Assembly (NCBI RefSeq): GCF_005877885.1
Contig: NZ_VCHY01000011.1
Location: forward strand, 102,153 to 166,152
Direction of reading: 5' to 3'
Origin: Labilibacter sediminis
Lineage (GTDB): Bacteria > Bacteroidota > Bacteroidia > Bacteroidales > Marinilabiliaceae
Length of the DNA: 64,000 bases
Part shown: one piece after another, positions 1 through 9,390 of the stretch
Numbering within the stretch: position 1 is the stretch's first letter
Layout of the letters: each line of letters starts with the position of its first letter
The notes under the pieces: model-generated
Database searches by the model: none
Told to the model about the DNA's origin: nothing
The model's input: only the letters and a program-made list of their open reading frames with translations
Position numbers and translations under genes: made by a program

Positions 1-1226
1 TCTTTTGAATTATCTGTGTTTTGTTGAATATTAGCATACATTTCTTCCATTGATGACGATACCTCTTCAGCAGCTGATGCTTGTTGGTTTGCACCGTCAC
101 TTAATTCTCTTGATTCTTTTGTTAACCTTTCGCTGGCCGATACAATTTTATTTGAGCCAATTCTTATTTCTTCAACTACTGTTTTAATATTGGTAACCAT
201 AGTATCAATGGCAATGGAAAGTCTTCCCAATTCATCCTTTCTGTCGGAGGCAAAAGTAATACTAAGGTCTCCATTTGCAACCTGCTCTGCCAAAGCAATT
301 CCTTCATTAATGGGTGCACTAATAGATATGGCAATAACATAACTTAAAAAGGCACCAATAATGATAATGGCAAATATCGAGATGATAAGAATTTGTTTTT
401 CAAGCTTAACAATTTGCGCACTTCTGTCTCCCATTTCTAAAAGGTAGTCCAATCCCAGGTCTGATGATTTTCGTACTTCCCACATGAGATCTTTACTTAT
501 CTCATACTTTTTTAATTCTAATAACCGAGCTTTCTTATATACCGGTATATATTCTTCAATTGAAGAAGTGAAGTTTGCTATAAGAGGTTTTAGTATACTG
601 CCTACATTGTAGCTCTTAAGTTCCTGAGCTGCTTTTTCGATGGCAGATATTGTAATGTTACTTTTGTTGATATTATTTGCAACTATTGTTGCGTATATAT
701 AATTTACTTTTGCTAATGCTTTTTGAGTGTTATAAGAACCTTCGGAATCTTTAGCTTTATCATTAATATTTTGAAACGAACTTTTAATGCTTTGATTTTT
801 ATCTGCACTTAAGCGCTCAGCTTTAACATAGTTGTCTCTTGTGGTTTTAAAATTGCCGGCTAATTCTTTTACCTTATGTAAGTCAATTCCTCTTGATGAC
901 AACTTATCGTTTGTGGTGTCTCCTAAAGCAATAAGGTTGTTTAAGGCTTGTTCAAAACTTTCGAGTTGTTTGTCAGCGATATCGTTAAAATAAAAATTAC
1001 CGGAAAGATCGAGGGCATTCATAGAACCTGTAGCACCTTCCCAAAAATGGTCCATTTTTGATGATTCATTTACAGATGGTATATATCGGTTTGAAAGTTG
1101 ATTAATTTCTTTTTCAACCATCAGTAAATTAATAAGAAGAATAATGCTAGAAACAATGGTTAGAAGGATTACGGTACCAAGTCCAAATCCTACCTTGTTT
1201 TTTATTTTAAGATCTTTCCAAGTCAT
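1..1226 (-). CDS. Methyl-accepting chemotaxis protein, N-terminal part (runs off the window)
   Basis: The minus strand is open from an ATG at 1226 to the window edge, about 408 codons. A short basic start (MTWKDLKIKNK) leads into a first membrane helix near residues 12-36. A mostly helical extracytoplasmic domain of about 235 residues follows, then a second helix near 275-298, a HAMP linker (SAPINEGIALAEQVANGDL) and the start of the signalling domain (GANQQASAAEEVSSSMEEM). That order is the standard transmembrane chemoreceptor layout: it senses a periplasmic ligand and controls CheA. The C-terminal signalling tip lies outside the window. It is divergent from a periplasmic-binding-protein gene at 1447, which could supply its ligand-loaded partner; that link is inferred. 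Confidence 0.88.
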   Translation of the reverse strand, partial: MTWKDLKIKNKVGFGLGTVILLTIVSSIILLINLLMVEKEINQLSNRYIPSVNESSKMDHFWEGATGSMNALDLSGNFYFNDIADKQLESFEQALNNLIALGDTTNDKLSSRGIDLHKVKELAGNFKTTRDNYVKAERLSADKNQSIKSSFQNINDKAKDSEGSYNTQKALAKVNYIYATIVANNINKSNITISAIEKAAQELKSYNVGSILKPLIANFTSSIEEYIPVYKKARLLELKKYEISKDLMWEVRKSSDLGLDYLLEMGDRSAQIVKLEKQILIISIFAIIIIGAFLSYVIAISISAPINEGIALAEQVANGDLSITFASDRKDELGRLSIAIDTMVTNIKTVVEEIRIGSNKIVSASERLTKESRELSDGANQQASAAEEVSSSMEEMYANIQQNTDNSK

Positions 1227-1411
1227 AAAATTAAAAATAAAGGGTGTGTTTTAGTTTTAAATAAAATTAATAGGGATTGGGTAAATGGTTATAATACGAG
1301 CAATTTTAAATAATGTTTCCTAGAAAACCATATCATTTGGAGTTTTTTTTAATAAAAGTAGGAAAAGAATTTAAACTGCTTTAATGCTATATATTTTAGT
1401 TAGGATTTTTT

Positions 1412-1419
1412 TAGATTTG
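1412..1419 (+). promoter_or_regulatory. Bacteroidota -7 box
   Basis: TAGATTTG fits the Bacteroidota -7 consensus TAnnTTTG and lies 28 bases before the start codon of the sugar-binding protein gene. No clear -33 TTTG is seen at the expected spacing, so this is a half-supported promoter. Confidence 0.35.
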
Positions 1420-1446
1420 TGTATTCATAAACTAATTATCTAAATA

Positions 1447-2457
1447 ATGAAAAAATTATCCGGGATCTATTGGCTTGTATTTTTTGCATTCGTTTTACTA
1501 ACAGTTTCAGGTTGTAAAGAAGAAAAGAAAATGACGATTGGTTTTTTATATCCATCTGATTTAACAGAAAGATATAATAAAGAAAGTAGTTATTTTGAGG
1601 CCTATGCAGCAAAGCATGATGTAGATGTAATCATTAAAACGGCCTCTTATGATGAGTCATTGCAAATTGAAATTGCCAGAGAGCTAATTGAAAAAGAAAT
1701 AGATGCGATGGTGATTATTGCTGTAAATGTGAATACTGCAGCTGTAATTGTGAGGGAGGCACATAATGAAGACATACCGGTAATGGCATATAACCGTATG
1801 ATTACCAATAGTGATGTTGATTTTTTTGTAGCTTGTGATAATGATTTAATAGGTAAGATTATGGTGGATGGCGCCCTAAAGAAAAGTCCATCAGGTAACT
1901 ATGTTATTTTGGGTGGTCATAAGTTTGATAAAAATGGAGAGGAACTACAAAAGGCGGTTAAAAAATACTTAAAACCTTCCGTTGAATCAGGATCAGTAAA
2001 TATTGTATACGAAACCTTTATTGAGCAATGGACTCCGGCAATTGCAGCTTTTGAGCTGGAAAAAGTTATTTCACTTTACGGAACAGATATTGATGCTGCG
2101 ATTGTTGGTTATGATGGTATGGCCAATGCTGTTATAGAGGTGTTGGAGAAATATGATTTAGAAGGTAAAGTTGCCGTTACCGGACAAGATGCAGAAGTAA
2201 TTGGATGTAAAAATATAATCGCAGGAAAACAGGCTGTCACTGTTTTTCATCCGTTAAAAACTTTAGCAGAGAAAGCAGCAGAAATTTCAATTGAAATGGC
2301 GAAAGGAAAGAATACAAAGGAATTTGTTAATAGCAGTGAGTTTAATGGTCAGGTAGATGTGCCCACACACAGGGTAAATTCAATTGCCGTGGATAAAGAC
2401 AATATAGATGAAGTGCTTATTAAATCAGGTTTCTATAAAAGAGAAGATATTTATTAA
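1447..2457 (+). CDS. Sugar-type periplasmic binding lipoprotein (XylF/RbsB-like)
   Basis: The 336-residue protein has a lipoprotein signal ending LLTVSGC, with the lipidated Cys at residue 23. The mature part reads as a two-lobed type I periplasmic binding protein: IGFLYPSDLTERY at the N-terminus, DAMVIIAVN in the first lobe, NYVILGGHKFDKNG, and AAIVGYDGMANAV plus VAVTGQDAE in the second lobe. These match the xylose/ribose binding family. No ABC permease or ATPase is adjacent, so it may work as a sensor partner of the divergent chemoreceptor rather than in uptake. The ligand cannot be read from sequence. Confidence 0.8.
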   Translation: MKKLSGIYWLVFFAFVLLTVSGCKEEKKMTIGFLYPSDLTERYNKESSYFEAYAAKHDVDVIIKTASYDESLQIEIARELIEKEIDAMVIIAVNVNTAAVIVREAHNEDIPVMAYNRMITNSDVDFFVACDNDLIGKIMVDGALKKSPSGNYVILGGHKFDKNGEELQKAVKKYLKPSVESGSVNIVYETFIEQWTPAIAAFELEKVISLYGTDIDAAIVGYDGMANAVIEVLEKYDLEGKVAVTGQDAEVIGCKNIIAGKQAVTVFHPLKTLAEKAAEISIEMAKGKNTKEFVNSSEFNGQVDVPTHRVNSIAVDKDNIDEVLIKSGFYKREDIY

Positions 2458-2482
2458 GCGTTATTCTTAAATAATTTGCATA

Positions 2483-2520
2483 AAAAAATGGTTGCTTCAC
2501 AACTGAAGCAGCCATTTTTT
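2483..2520 (+). terminator. Rho-independent terminator after the binding-protein gene
   Basis: A 15-17 bp stem (AAAATGGTTGCTTCA pairing with TGAAGCAGCCATTTT, one G-U pair) with a four-base loop ends in a T run. It lies 25 bases past the stop codon. Its A-rich left arm means it could also stop transcription of the convergent peptidase gene. Confidence 0.8.
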
Positions 2521-2588
2521 ATGTCTCATCTTTTCTAAAGAGAAAAGCTAATTTCATGATGATGAAGAATTCCAATCTCATGAATGAA

Positions 2589-4706
2589 TTATTTTTTAAT
2601 CAGATCACTTCTTTCCAGTAATGCATCAGGAGTTGGTTCCTGACCTCTAAAAGCAACATATAGTTCCATTGGGTGTTTCGTTCCTCCTTTTGAAAGAATA
2701 TTGTCTCTAAACGAAGCTGCAGTAGTTTTGTCAAAGATTCCATTTGTCTTAAACAGGCTAAAAGCATCTGCATCAAGCACCTCTGCCCATTTGTAGCCAT
2801 AGTATCCAGCAGCATATCCTCCGGCAAAGATGTGAGAAAAAGCAGTGCTAAAACAAGTGCCTTCTACTTTAGGAAATAATTCTGTTTGCAGCATTGCATT
2901 ATCTTCAAATTCAGTAATTTTTCCTTCAAATGGAGTAGTTATTGAATGCCAGGCCATATCGTTTAAACCAAAAGACAACTGGCGAACACTTTGATATCCA
3001 CTTTGGAAATTAGCAGATTTCATAATCTTGTCAACCAGGTCATCAGGAATGGTTTCGCCTGTGGAATAGTGTTTACCAACCATTTTTAACCACTCTTTTT
3101 CTGTACCCCAGTTCTCCAGTATTTGAGAAGGAAGTTCAACAAAGTCGCGGTATACATTTGTTCCGCTTTGACTTTTGAAAGTTGTTTCACTAAGCATTCC
3201 GTGTAATCCGTGGCCAAACTCGTGCAAGAAAGTACGTACTTCATTGTAGGTTAATAAAGATGGAGTATCTTCTGTTGGTCGACTAAAGTTACATACCAAT
3301 GAAACAAAAGGACGGTTGTCTTTACCATCTTTAATAAATTGCTCGCCATAGTTTGTCATCCAGGCACCGCCTTGTTTTCTTCCACTACGAGGAAAGAAAT
3401 CCAGGTACAAAACAGAAAGGAACTCTCCGTTTTCATCGAACACCTCGTAGGCTTTAACTTCAGGGTTGTATACCGGAATGTCTTTGTTCTCTTTAAAGGT
3501 AATGCCGAAAAGAGTATTGGATAAGTCAAAAATACCTTGCTCTACTTTTTCAAGTTGAAAATATGGCTTGGTCATTTCTTCGGTAAAAGAAAACTTTTCG
3601 GCTTTTAATTTCTCAGAGTAATAAGAAAAATCCCATTTCTGTAATTTGTCAGTTAAACTATTTTTCTTGGCATAGGCTTCAACCTCGGCCACTTCTTCTT
3701 TAGCAAACGGGAGAGACTTGTCAAGTAGTTCCTGTAAAAAAGCGTTAACCTTTTCCGGAGTTTCAGCCATGCGTTCTTCAAGAACATATTGAGCGTGGTT
3801 TTTATAACCTAAAAGTTGTGCTTTTTCTAACCTTAAATTGGTCAGGGAGCTTACAATTTTTTTGTTGTCATACTTGTTGTTTTGATTTCCTCTGGATGAG
3901 TATGCCATATACATCTGCTTTCTAAGCTCACGGTTATTGGCATATTTCATAAAAGGAACATAACTAGGAAAATGAAGTGTAAATACCCAGCCTTCTTTTT
4001 CTTCTGATTTGGCCAATTCGGCAGCAGCAGAAACAATGGCATCAGGCAAACCGGCTAAATCTTCTTTGTTGGTAATGTGAAGTTTAAAATCATTGGTTTC
4101 GGCCAATATGTTTTCACCAAAGGTTAACGATAGTTTCGATAATTCCTTAGTGATTTCACGATATCTGGCCTTATCTTCTTTATTAAGAAGTGCGCCTTTT
4201 CTGGCAAAACTTTTATAGGTATCTTCAACAAGCTTAAGTTGTTCGCTGTTTAAATTAAACTCATTTCTATTTTCATAAACAGCCTTAACCTTACTAAATA
4301 AGGTTTCGTTTAATACGATGTCGTTTGAATACTCCGTTAAAAGAGGAGATACTTCACGAGCAATGGATTGTATTTCATCATTGGTTTCAGCCGAATTTAT
4401 ATTAAAAAAGATAGATGAAATCTTTTCCAGGCGTCCGCCGGCATACTCTAAACCTAAAATTGTATTCTCAAATGTAGGTTTTTCATTTTCTTCAACAATG
4501 GCTTTAATATCAGCTCTGGCTTCTTCAATGGCTTGTTTAAAAGCCGGAAGATATTCTGCTTCTGTTATTTTGTCAAAAGGGGGAGTTTGGTGTACAGTGT
4601 TAAATTCTGATAATAATGTATTGGTGTTCATATTGTTATTTTGTTTACAGCTGAATGTAATTAATACAGTACAAAGAAAACAACTTAATAATAACTTTGG
4701 TTTCAT
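2589..4706 (-). CDS. M3 family metallopeptidase (Dcp-like peptidyl-dipeptidase), lipoprotein
   Basis: The protein is about 705 residues from the chosen start. The zinc site HEFGHGLHG lies near residues 494-502, followed by the downstream family stretch DFVELPSQILENW, both diagnostic of M3 oligopeptidases such as Dcp. The reading frame opens upstream at 4760, but a -7 promoter box overlaps that point. Starting at 4706 gives a good lipoprotein signal (lipobox Cys at residue 20, ITFSC), so 4706 is preferred. It should cleave dipeptides from short peptides in the periplasm. It is monocistronic and convergent with the preceding gene. Confidence 0.9.
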   Translation of the reverse strand: MKPKLLLSCFLCTVLITFSCKQNNNMNTNTLLSEFNTVHQTPPFDKITEAEYLPAFKQAIEEARADIKAIVEENEKPTFENTILGLEYAGGRLEKISSIFFNINSAETNDEIQSIAREVSPLLTEYSNDIVLNETLFSKVKAVYENRNEFNLNSEQLKLVEDTYKSFARKGALLNKEDKARYREITKELSKLSLTFGENILAETNDFKLHITNKEDLAGLPDAIVSAAAELAKSEEKEGWVFTLHFPSYVPFMKYANNRELRKQMYMAYSSRGNQNNKYDNKKIVSSLTNLRLEKAQLLGYKNHAQYVLEERMAETPEKVNAFLQELLDKSLPFAKEEVAEVEAYAKKNSLTDKLQKWDFSYYSEKLKAEKFSFTEEMTKPYFQLEKVEQGIFDLSNTLFGITFKENKDIPVYNPEVKAYEVFDENGEFLSVLYLDFFPRSGRKQGGAWMTNYGEQFIKDGKDNRPFVSLVCNFSRPTEDTPSLLTYNEVRTFLHEFGHGLHGMLSETTFKSQSGTNVYRDFVELPSQILENWGTEKEWLKMVGKHYSTGETIPDDLVDKIMKSANFQSGYQSVRQLSFGLNDMAWHSITTPFEGKITEFEDNAMLQTELFPKVEGTCFSTAFSHIFAGGYAAGYYGYKWAEVLDADAFSLFKTNGIFDKTTAASFRDNILSKGGTKHPMELYVAFRGQEPTPDALLERSDLIKK

Positions 4707-4757
4707 AGAAAATAATTTTGTTGATGGATGTAAGTAATATAGTCTATTTAATTCACA

Positions 4758-4765
4758 CAAAGGTA
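4758..4765 (-). promoter_or_regulatory. Bacteroidota -7 box for the M3 peptidase
   Basis: On the minus strand the sequence is TACCTTTG, a match to TAnnTTTG. It predicts a transcript start near 4750, inside the longest open frame, so translation should begin at the internal ATG at 4706. No convincing -33 element is seen. Confidence 0.45.
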
Positions 4766-4954
4766 ATGGTAACTAACCTTTTGCATAATGATAAAAGTTA
4801 CGTTTGAAAAAAAAATATAAGTGTAAAAAAATGTTAACATGTCATATATGTAACATTGCTTATTGTTTTGAGTAAAACGATTCAGGTAATGTTGAATTTG
4901 AGTCAATGTTCCTATTGTGATTAAGGAGGAAATTGACATTTAAATAAAATTTTA

Positions 4955-6001
4955 TTGATGAAGAATATTTTACTTTTAGTATTGATTTGTTGTATACCGG
5001 TTATTAGCACTGGAATTCTAGCACAAAACGCAGATGTTTTGTCATCCTCAGATAGCAAAAGAATTGCAAAAGCAGATAAAAAAATAAGTAAGGGTGATCA
5101 AGTTGTAGAAAAAAAACAGAAATATTCCTCTCAGATAGAAGCATTGGAGAGTAGTGGGGGATCGGTAAGAACCGGCAAAATTGAACGACTGGAAAAAAAA
5201 GCCAATAAAGAGATTATTAAATCAGCTTCTTTTTATAAAGACGGGTATGGAAAGAAATACAGTGCATATAAAAAGGCTGTAAGTCGCGAAATAAAAAACA
5301 ACAATCTCGGAAGCGAGGCTGAAAAAATAAAGAGTCATGCGTCTAAGGCATATAAGAATGGTCGAAAGTGGAGAAGAAAATCTGCCGGTACTGCAGATGT
5401 GGGTAAAGCTGTAGATTACTTATTTAAAGCCAATGGTATTGAGTCTGATGCCATTAAAAACTTAGCAAGAGTGCTTGAAACAGCCAAGGTAGAGGAGGAT
5501 TTAGTGGTTGAGCAGATTCAGGAGCAGGTGGATTCTGTGGTTGAAGTGCCGGATACTTCTTCTGTACTTGTGGCACCACCAGTAGCCCTAGTGGTGCCTG
5601 AAGATACTACTATTAATACAGTGGTTGATTCAGCTTTGGTAGTGCAGGATTCCGTTGTAGTGGTTGATAGTGTGCAGGTGGTTGTGCCGGTTATTCCGGA
5701 GGAAGCTCCTGTTGAAGAGGTGGTGGAGAAAAAAGAGTTGGCACTTTATTTTTCGGTGCAGTTTTTAGCTGAAAAGCAGCCGGTGCCCAAAGAAAAAATT
5801 ACAAACCTGTATGACGGGCCGCACGAAGTGGTCAAGCATGAGGCAGATGGCTGGTACAGGTATAGTATAGGAAAGTTCGAATCCTTGGAAAAAGCGAAAC
5901 AAGCTTTGAGTCAGTCAGGGGTAAAAGGTTATATAGTGGCCTACCATAATGAAGAAAGAATTTCTACGCGCAGGGCAGCAGAGCTGATTTTGTTACAGTA
6001 A
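4955..6001 (+). CDS. Secreted protein with C-terminal SPOR-like domain (module copy 1)
   Basis: The 348-residue protein has a signal peptide (IPVISTGILAQ). A Lys/Glu-rich helical region runs to about residue 180 and a Val/Pro/Asp-rich linker from about 185 to 260. A C-terminal domain (264-348) contains YFSVQFLA, GWYRYSIGKF and GYIVAYHNEERI, the spacing seen in SPOR-like peptidoglycan-binding domains. The same domain ends the protein at 7291. It precedes a DUF6588 outer-membrane protein gene, and that gene pair is repeated next door. The SPOR assignment rests on pattern only; an envelope role is inferred. Confidence 0.65.
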   Translation: MMKNILLLVLICCIPVISTGILAQNADVLSSSDSKRIAKADKKISKGDQVVEKKQKYSSQIEALESSGGSVRTGKIERLEKKANKEIIKSASFYKDGYGKKYSAYKKAVSREIKNNNLGSEAEKIKSHASKAYKNGRKWRRKSAGTADVGKAVDYLFKANGIESDAIKNLARVLETAKVEEDLVVEQIQEQVDSVVEVPDTSSVLVAPPVALVVPEDTTINTVVDSALVVQDSVVVVDSVQVVVPVIPEEAPVEEVVEKKELALYFSVQFLAEKQPVPKEKITNLYDGPHEVVKHEADGWYRYSIGKFESLEKAKQALSQSGVKGYIVAYHNEERISTRRAAELILLQ

Positions 6002-6130
6002 TATTAAAGTAATCTAAACCATTAATTAATACATACACACATAAAACCAGATTGCCAGGAATATACATCAAGTATACGTACTCCTTATATAGGGTCTTGT
6101 TAATCTGTGTTTTGCTAATTTTTTTGACTT

Positions 6131-7126
6131 ATGAAGAAATTGATTCTTGCAGCATTTATTGGACTTAGTACCTTAAATGGATATTCACAGATTGATATTG
6201 GAGATTTGCTTCAAGCCGGAGCTCATGATGCCAACGTTTTAGCACACCCTTATATGCAAACGTATGGAGAATTGCTGGGAACAAGTCTAAATTCTGGTTG
6301 GTATACCTCAGCAAAGCCGCACAAAGTTTTAGGTTTTGATATTACTATTACCGGAGCTTACACAAAGGCTCCATCAAGCGCAACAAGCTATGATGTGGCT
6401 AATTACGAAAGTAAGCTTGAAAGTTTTGAATTGGTAGATCCATCTAATTCTATTGCTCCAACCATTGCAGGAGATGCGAAGAATAGACCAGAGCTGAGAG
6501 TTAAAGGAGATATGACTAATTTATCTGCATTTGAAATGCCCAATGGAACGGGAATGGACTATTTCTTAACGCCAATGGTTACTGCTGGTGTTGGTTTGCC
6601 ATATGGTATTGAGATAAAGGGGCGTTTTGCACCAAAGTTAGAGTTGGGCGATGCTGGAAAGTTTGGTCTATGGGGACTGGGGGTTCAAAAAGATGTGAAG
6701 GATTATATTCCGGGTGTTAAACATGTACCGGTTTTAAATATTTCGGTACTGGCAGCTTATACTGATTTTACAAGCTCTGTGGGGGTTAGTGCCTTAGATC
6801 CAAATTTAGGTGATCAGGAAATGGAGGTTTCGGCAAGTGCCTATACCACCAGATTGTTAGTGGGAGCGAATCTGCCGGTGATAGCTTTTTATAGTGGTTT
6901 TGGTTATGGGCATTCATCCAGCGATTTTAATGTGTTGGGTGACTTTGGAACAGATCCGATAACCGGTGAGCAAATGGTGGATCCTATTAAACTTGCTTAT
7001 ACAACCAGTGGTTTCGATTTTAATGTGGGAATGAGATTAAGATTGGGAATTATTGGTATCCATGCTGATTACACAGTTGGAGAGTACAGTTCAATTACAG
7101 CAGGATTAGGAATTAATTTTAGATAG
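6131..7126 (+). CDS. DUF6588-type outer-membrane beta-barrel protein (module copy 1)
   Basis: The 331-residue protein has a cleavable signal (MKKLILAAFIGLSTLNGYSQ). Alternating strands follow with Gly/aromatic turns such as LGFDITITGAYTKAP, FEMPNGTGMDYFLTPMVTAG and FDFNVGMRLRLGIIGIHADY, ending GLGINFR with the terminal aromatic residue usual for Bacteroidota barrels. It is a clear paralogue of the protein at 8334: both contain EMPNGTG, GLPY, a run like VPVLNISV(L/I)AAY and FNxG(M)xxxxGxxxxxADYT. The family has no established function known to me. Confidence 0.72.
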   Translation: MKKLILAAFIGLSTLNGYSQIDIGDLLQAGAHDANVLAHPYMQTYGELLGTSLNSGWYTSAKPHKVLGFDITITGAYTKAPSSATSYDVANYESKLESFELVDPSNSIAPTIAGDAKNRPELRVKGDMTNLSAFEMPNGTGMDYFLTPMVTAGVGLPYGIEIKGRFAPKLELGDAGKFGLWGLGVQKDVKDYIPGVKHVPVLNISVLAAYTDFTSSVGVSALDPNLGDQEMEVSASAYTTRLLVGANLPVIAFYSGFGYGHSSSDFNVLGDFGTDPITGEQMVDPIKLAYTTSGFDFNVGMRLRLGIIGIHADYTVGEYSSITAGLGINFR

Positions 7127-7188
7127 AAATTTATTGAAGATATCAACATTAACCTTATGGTTGATGTACTTGATCTATGAAAACCAAG

Positions 7189-7216
7189 AGGCCATCTGTT
7201 TTAGATGGCCTTTTTT
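7189..7216 (+). terminator. Rho-independent terminator between the two module copies
   Basis: A perfect 9-bp stem (AGGCCATCT / AGATGGCCT) with loop GTTTT is followed by a T-rich tail. It ends the first module, so the second copy at 7291 should have its own promoter. Confidence 0.88.
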
Positions 7217-7290
7217 GTTTTTTATCGGTTAATTATAATGTGGTATAGCAGACTTTTTCGTAATTTATTAGGTGATCTTATCAAGTAATA

Positions 7291-8319
7291 ATGTCTACTA
7301 TGACTTCATCTCAAATTTTGGTTTGTATTACCATCCTTTTATTAACTGTAACCTTAAGTGCTCAGGATATTTCTAAAAAGAGCTATGAAGGTTTCAACAG
7401 GGAAGAGAAGGAAAAGATTCATAAAGCAGAGTCTTTGCTTGATCAGGGGCTACAAATATTGTTTCCAAGTGTTATTGATATTAACGATAGTGCCCTGGAT
7501 ATTCACCATAGTTATTTAAGCCTGGCAGAGAATTTATACTTAGATAAAAAAACATGTCGACGCTTATACGAAACAAAGGATTATTTCAGTAATGGGTATC
7601 GTTTGCAAACGGAAGTTTATCTCAATTATATTAATGATCATTTGAAAAACAAGGATGCTTATTCCGGTTTAAAAGAAATAGAAACTATAAAAGATTCTGT
7701 ATTGGCAAAGACGGAGCTGGCTAAGTCGTTAAGGCAAAAAAGTATGTTGAGCGGACAAATCATCAAGGCCGGCCGTAGTATTCATCAGGCAAACTTAGAA
7801 GATGATAAGGCAATAGCACTTTGTTTAGAGGCTTTAGATATTATTAAAAATGGAGCCAGGAGTGCTCCGGTTAAAGAAGAAGAACCCAATGTAATTGCAG
7901 AGATACCAGAGAAGGTTAAACAAGATACTGTTGTTTCAGAAGCTTTGGTTATTGATACTCCAAAAGAGGTTGATACCCCCAAAGTGGAAGTGTTAGAACC
8001 TAAAGTTGAAATTAAGGAAAAAGTAAAAGAAAGCCCTGTGGAAAAAGAACCGGAGGTATATTATACGGTTCAAATTTTGGCCGATAGAAAACCGGTTAGT
8101 TCTGATGCTATTAAAAGAGTTTATCAGGGGGAATATGAAATTATTGAAAATATTGGTGATGGATGGTATAGGTATAGTTTCGGAAAATTTTCGGATCTTA
8201 CTACTGCAAAAAAGGCTTTATCAGAATCTAATGCAAAGGGGTATGTAGTTGCCTATCGTAAAAATATACGTATCTCATTAAGCGAAGCCAAGAAGTATTT
8301 TTTAGATATTAATCCTTAG
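7291..8319 (+). CDS. Secreted protein with C-terminal SPOR-like domain (module copy 2)
   Basis: The 342-residue protein has a signal peptide (LLLTVTLSAQ). A helical middle, rich in repeat-like Leu/Glu/Lys, resembles a TPR-like stalk. A Glu/Val/Pro/Lys-rich linker spans about 205-255 and the C-terminal domain (257-342) contains YYTVQILADRKPV, GWYRYSFGKF and KGYVVAYRKNIRI. That domain aligns closely with the one ending the 4955 protein, while the middles have diverged. It sits 14 bases before its DUF6588 partner, so the two are very likely cotranscribed. Confidence 0.65.
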   Translation: MSTMTSSQILVCITILLLTVTLSAQDISKKSYEGFNREEKEKIHKAESLLDQGLQILFPSVIDINDSALDIHHSYLSLAENLYLDKKTCRRLYETKDYFSNGYRLQTEVYLNYINDHLKNKDAYSGLKEIETIKDSVLAKTELAKSLRQKSMLSGQIIKAGRSIHQANLEDDKAIALCLEALDIIKNGARSAPVKEEEPNVIAEIPEKVKQDTVVSEALVIDTPKEVDTPKVEVLEPKVEIKEKVKESPVEKEPEVYYTVQILADRKPVSSDAIKRVYQGEYEIIENIGDGWYRYSFGKFSDLTTAKKALSESNAKGYVVAYRKNIRISLSEAKKYFLDINP

Positions 8320-8333
8320 CAATAGAAAAATAA

Positions 8334-9320
8334 ATGAAGAGCCTGATCGTGTTTATCTTAACCTTTGGGAGTACAGTATTCTTGTATGGTCAAAAAGATG
8401 TAGTACAATTTTTACAAGCCTCGGAAATTTCAACTGCACTGATCGAAGAGTATATAGAACCCATGGCTAAATTGACCAACGGAAATATTAATACAGGGTG
8501 GTATCATACAGCAAAAACGCATCGTTTCTTAGGTTTTGATATATCCTTATCATTGGCCGAAACATCGTCGTCAGGATCAAACAGGGGCTTTGTGTTAACT
8601 AAGATTAGTGATTTTGAAACTTACTATACTTTAGCCGATGGAAGCTCTTCGGCAACACCTAATGTGTCTGGTATAGTTCGTGATTTACCGGTTATTAAAT
8701 CCAGAGAAAACGGCAGAGAAATTGAAATGCCCAATGGCACGGGTTTAAGTAAAATATCATTACCTGTCGTGTCGGCAGGATTGGGTTTGCCTTATAATAC
8801 AGAACTTAGATTAAGGTTTATGCCTAAACTTAAAAATGATGAGTTAGGCGATTTGATGCAATATGGTGTTGCCATAAAGCACAGTATAAAGGAATATTTT
8901 CCGGGTTTAAAGGAAGTGCCTGCATTTTCAATGTCAGTAATAGGGGCATATGCTGCAGTTCGAAATGATATTTCTGTTGAATATCCGGCTTCAGTACCAA
9001 ATCATCAAACATTAAAAGGTGTTTCAAATGGTTACACAGGCAGGTTGTTGCTGGGGATGGATGTAATGGTTTTTTCGGCTTTTATGGGAGTGGGTTATGG
9101 CGTATCATCAACCGAATACATGCTAAAAGGTAATTATTTTGTAGGCGACCTAAACAATCAGGAGGAAGTGACCGATCCGGTAGCTGTAGAGTATAATTAT
9201 TCGCAGCTTGAGGTGAATTTTGGTATGAGTGCTAAGATTGGAGTGTTTGATATATTTGCAGATTATACTCCGGGTAATTATCAAACTTTTAATTTTGGTT
9301 TAGGCTTTAATGTAAGATAG
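8334..9320 (+). CDS. DUF6588-type outer-membrane beta-barrel protein (module copy 2)
   Basis: The 328-residue protein has a signal peptide (IVFILTFGSTVFLYGQ) and the same barrel-like organisation and motifs as the 6131 protein: INTGWYHTAKTHRFLGFDIS against LNSGWYTSAKPHKVLGFDIT, then EMPNGTG, GLPY and a terminal GLGFNVR. Its start is 14 bases after the upstream SPOR-like gene. The pairing of the two families in both copies suggests they act together in the envelope; this is inference from synteny. Confidence 0.72.
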   Translation: MKSLIVFILTFGSTVFLYGQKDVVQFLQASEISTALIEEYIEPMAKLTNGNINTGWYHTAKTHRFLGFDISLSLAETSSSGSNRGFVLTKISDFETYYTLADGSSSATPNVSGIVRDLPVIKSRENGREIEMPNGTGLSKISLPVVSAGLGLPYNTELRLRFMPKLKNDELGDLMQYGVAIKHSIKEYFPGLKEVPAFSMSVIGAYAAVRNDISVEYPASVPNHQTLKGVSNGYTGRLLLGMDVMVFSAFMGVGYGVSSTEYMLKGNYFVGDLNNQEEVTDPVAVEYNYSQLEVNFGMSAKIGVFDIFADYTPGNYQTFNFGLGFNVR

Positions 9321-9350
9321 GCACTTATCGTTATTATAAGTGCCTTTATT
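9320..9350 (+). terminator. Rho-independent terminator after module copy 2
   Basis: A 9-bp stem (GGCACTTAT / ATAAGTGCC) with a 7-base loop begins at the last base of the stop codon and is followed by a short T-rich tail. The next gene is convergent. Confidence 0.72.
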
Positions 9351-9390
9351 AGGATATGTTCTTTTTGTTCGAGGTGTTGGAATACTTAGT

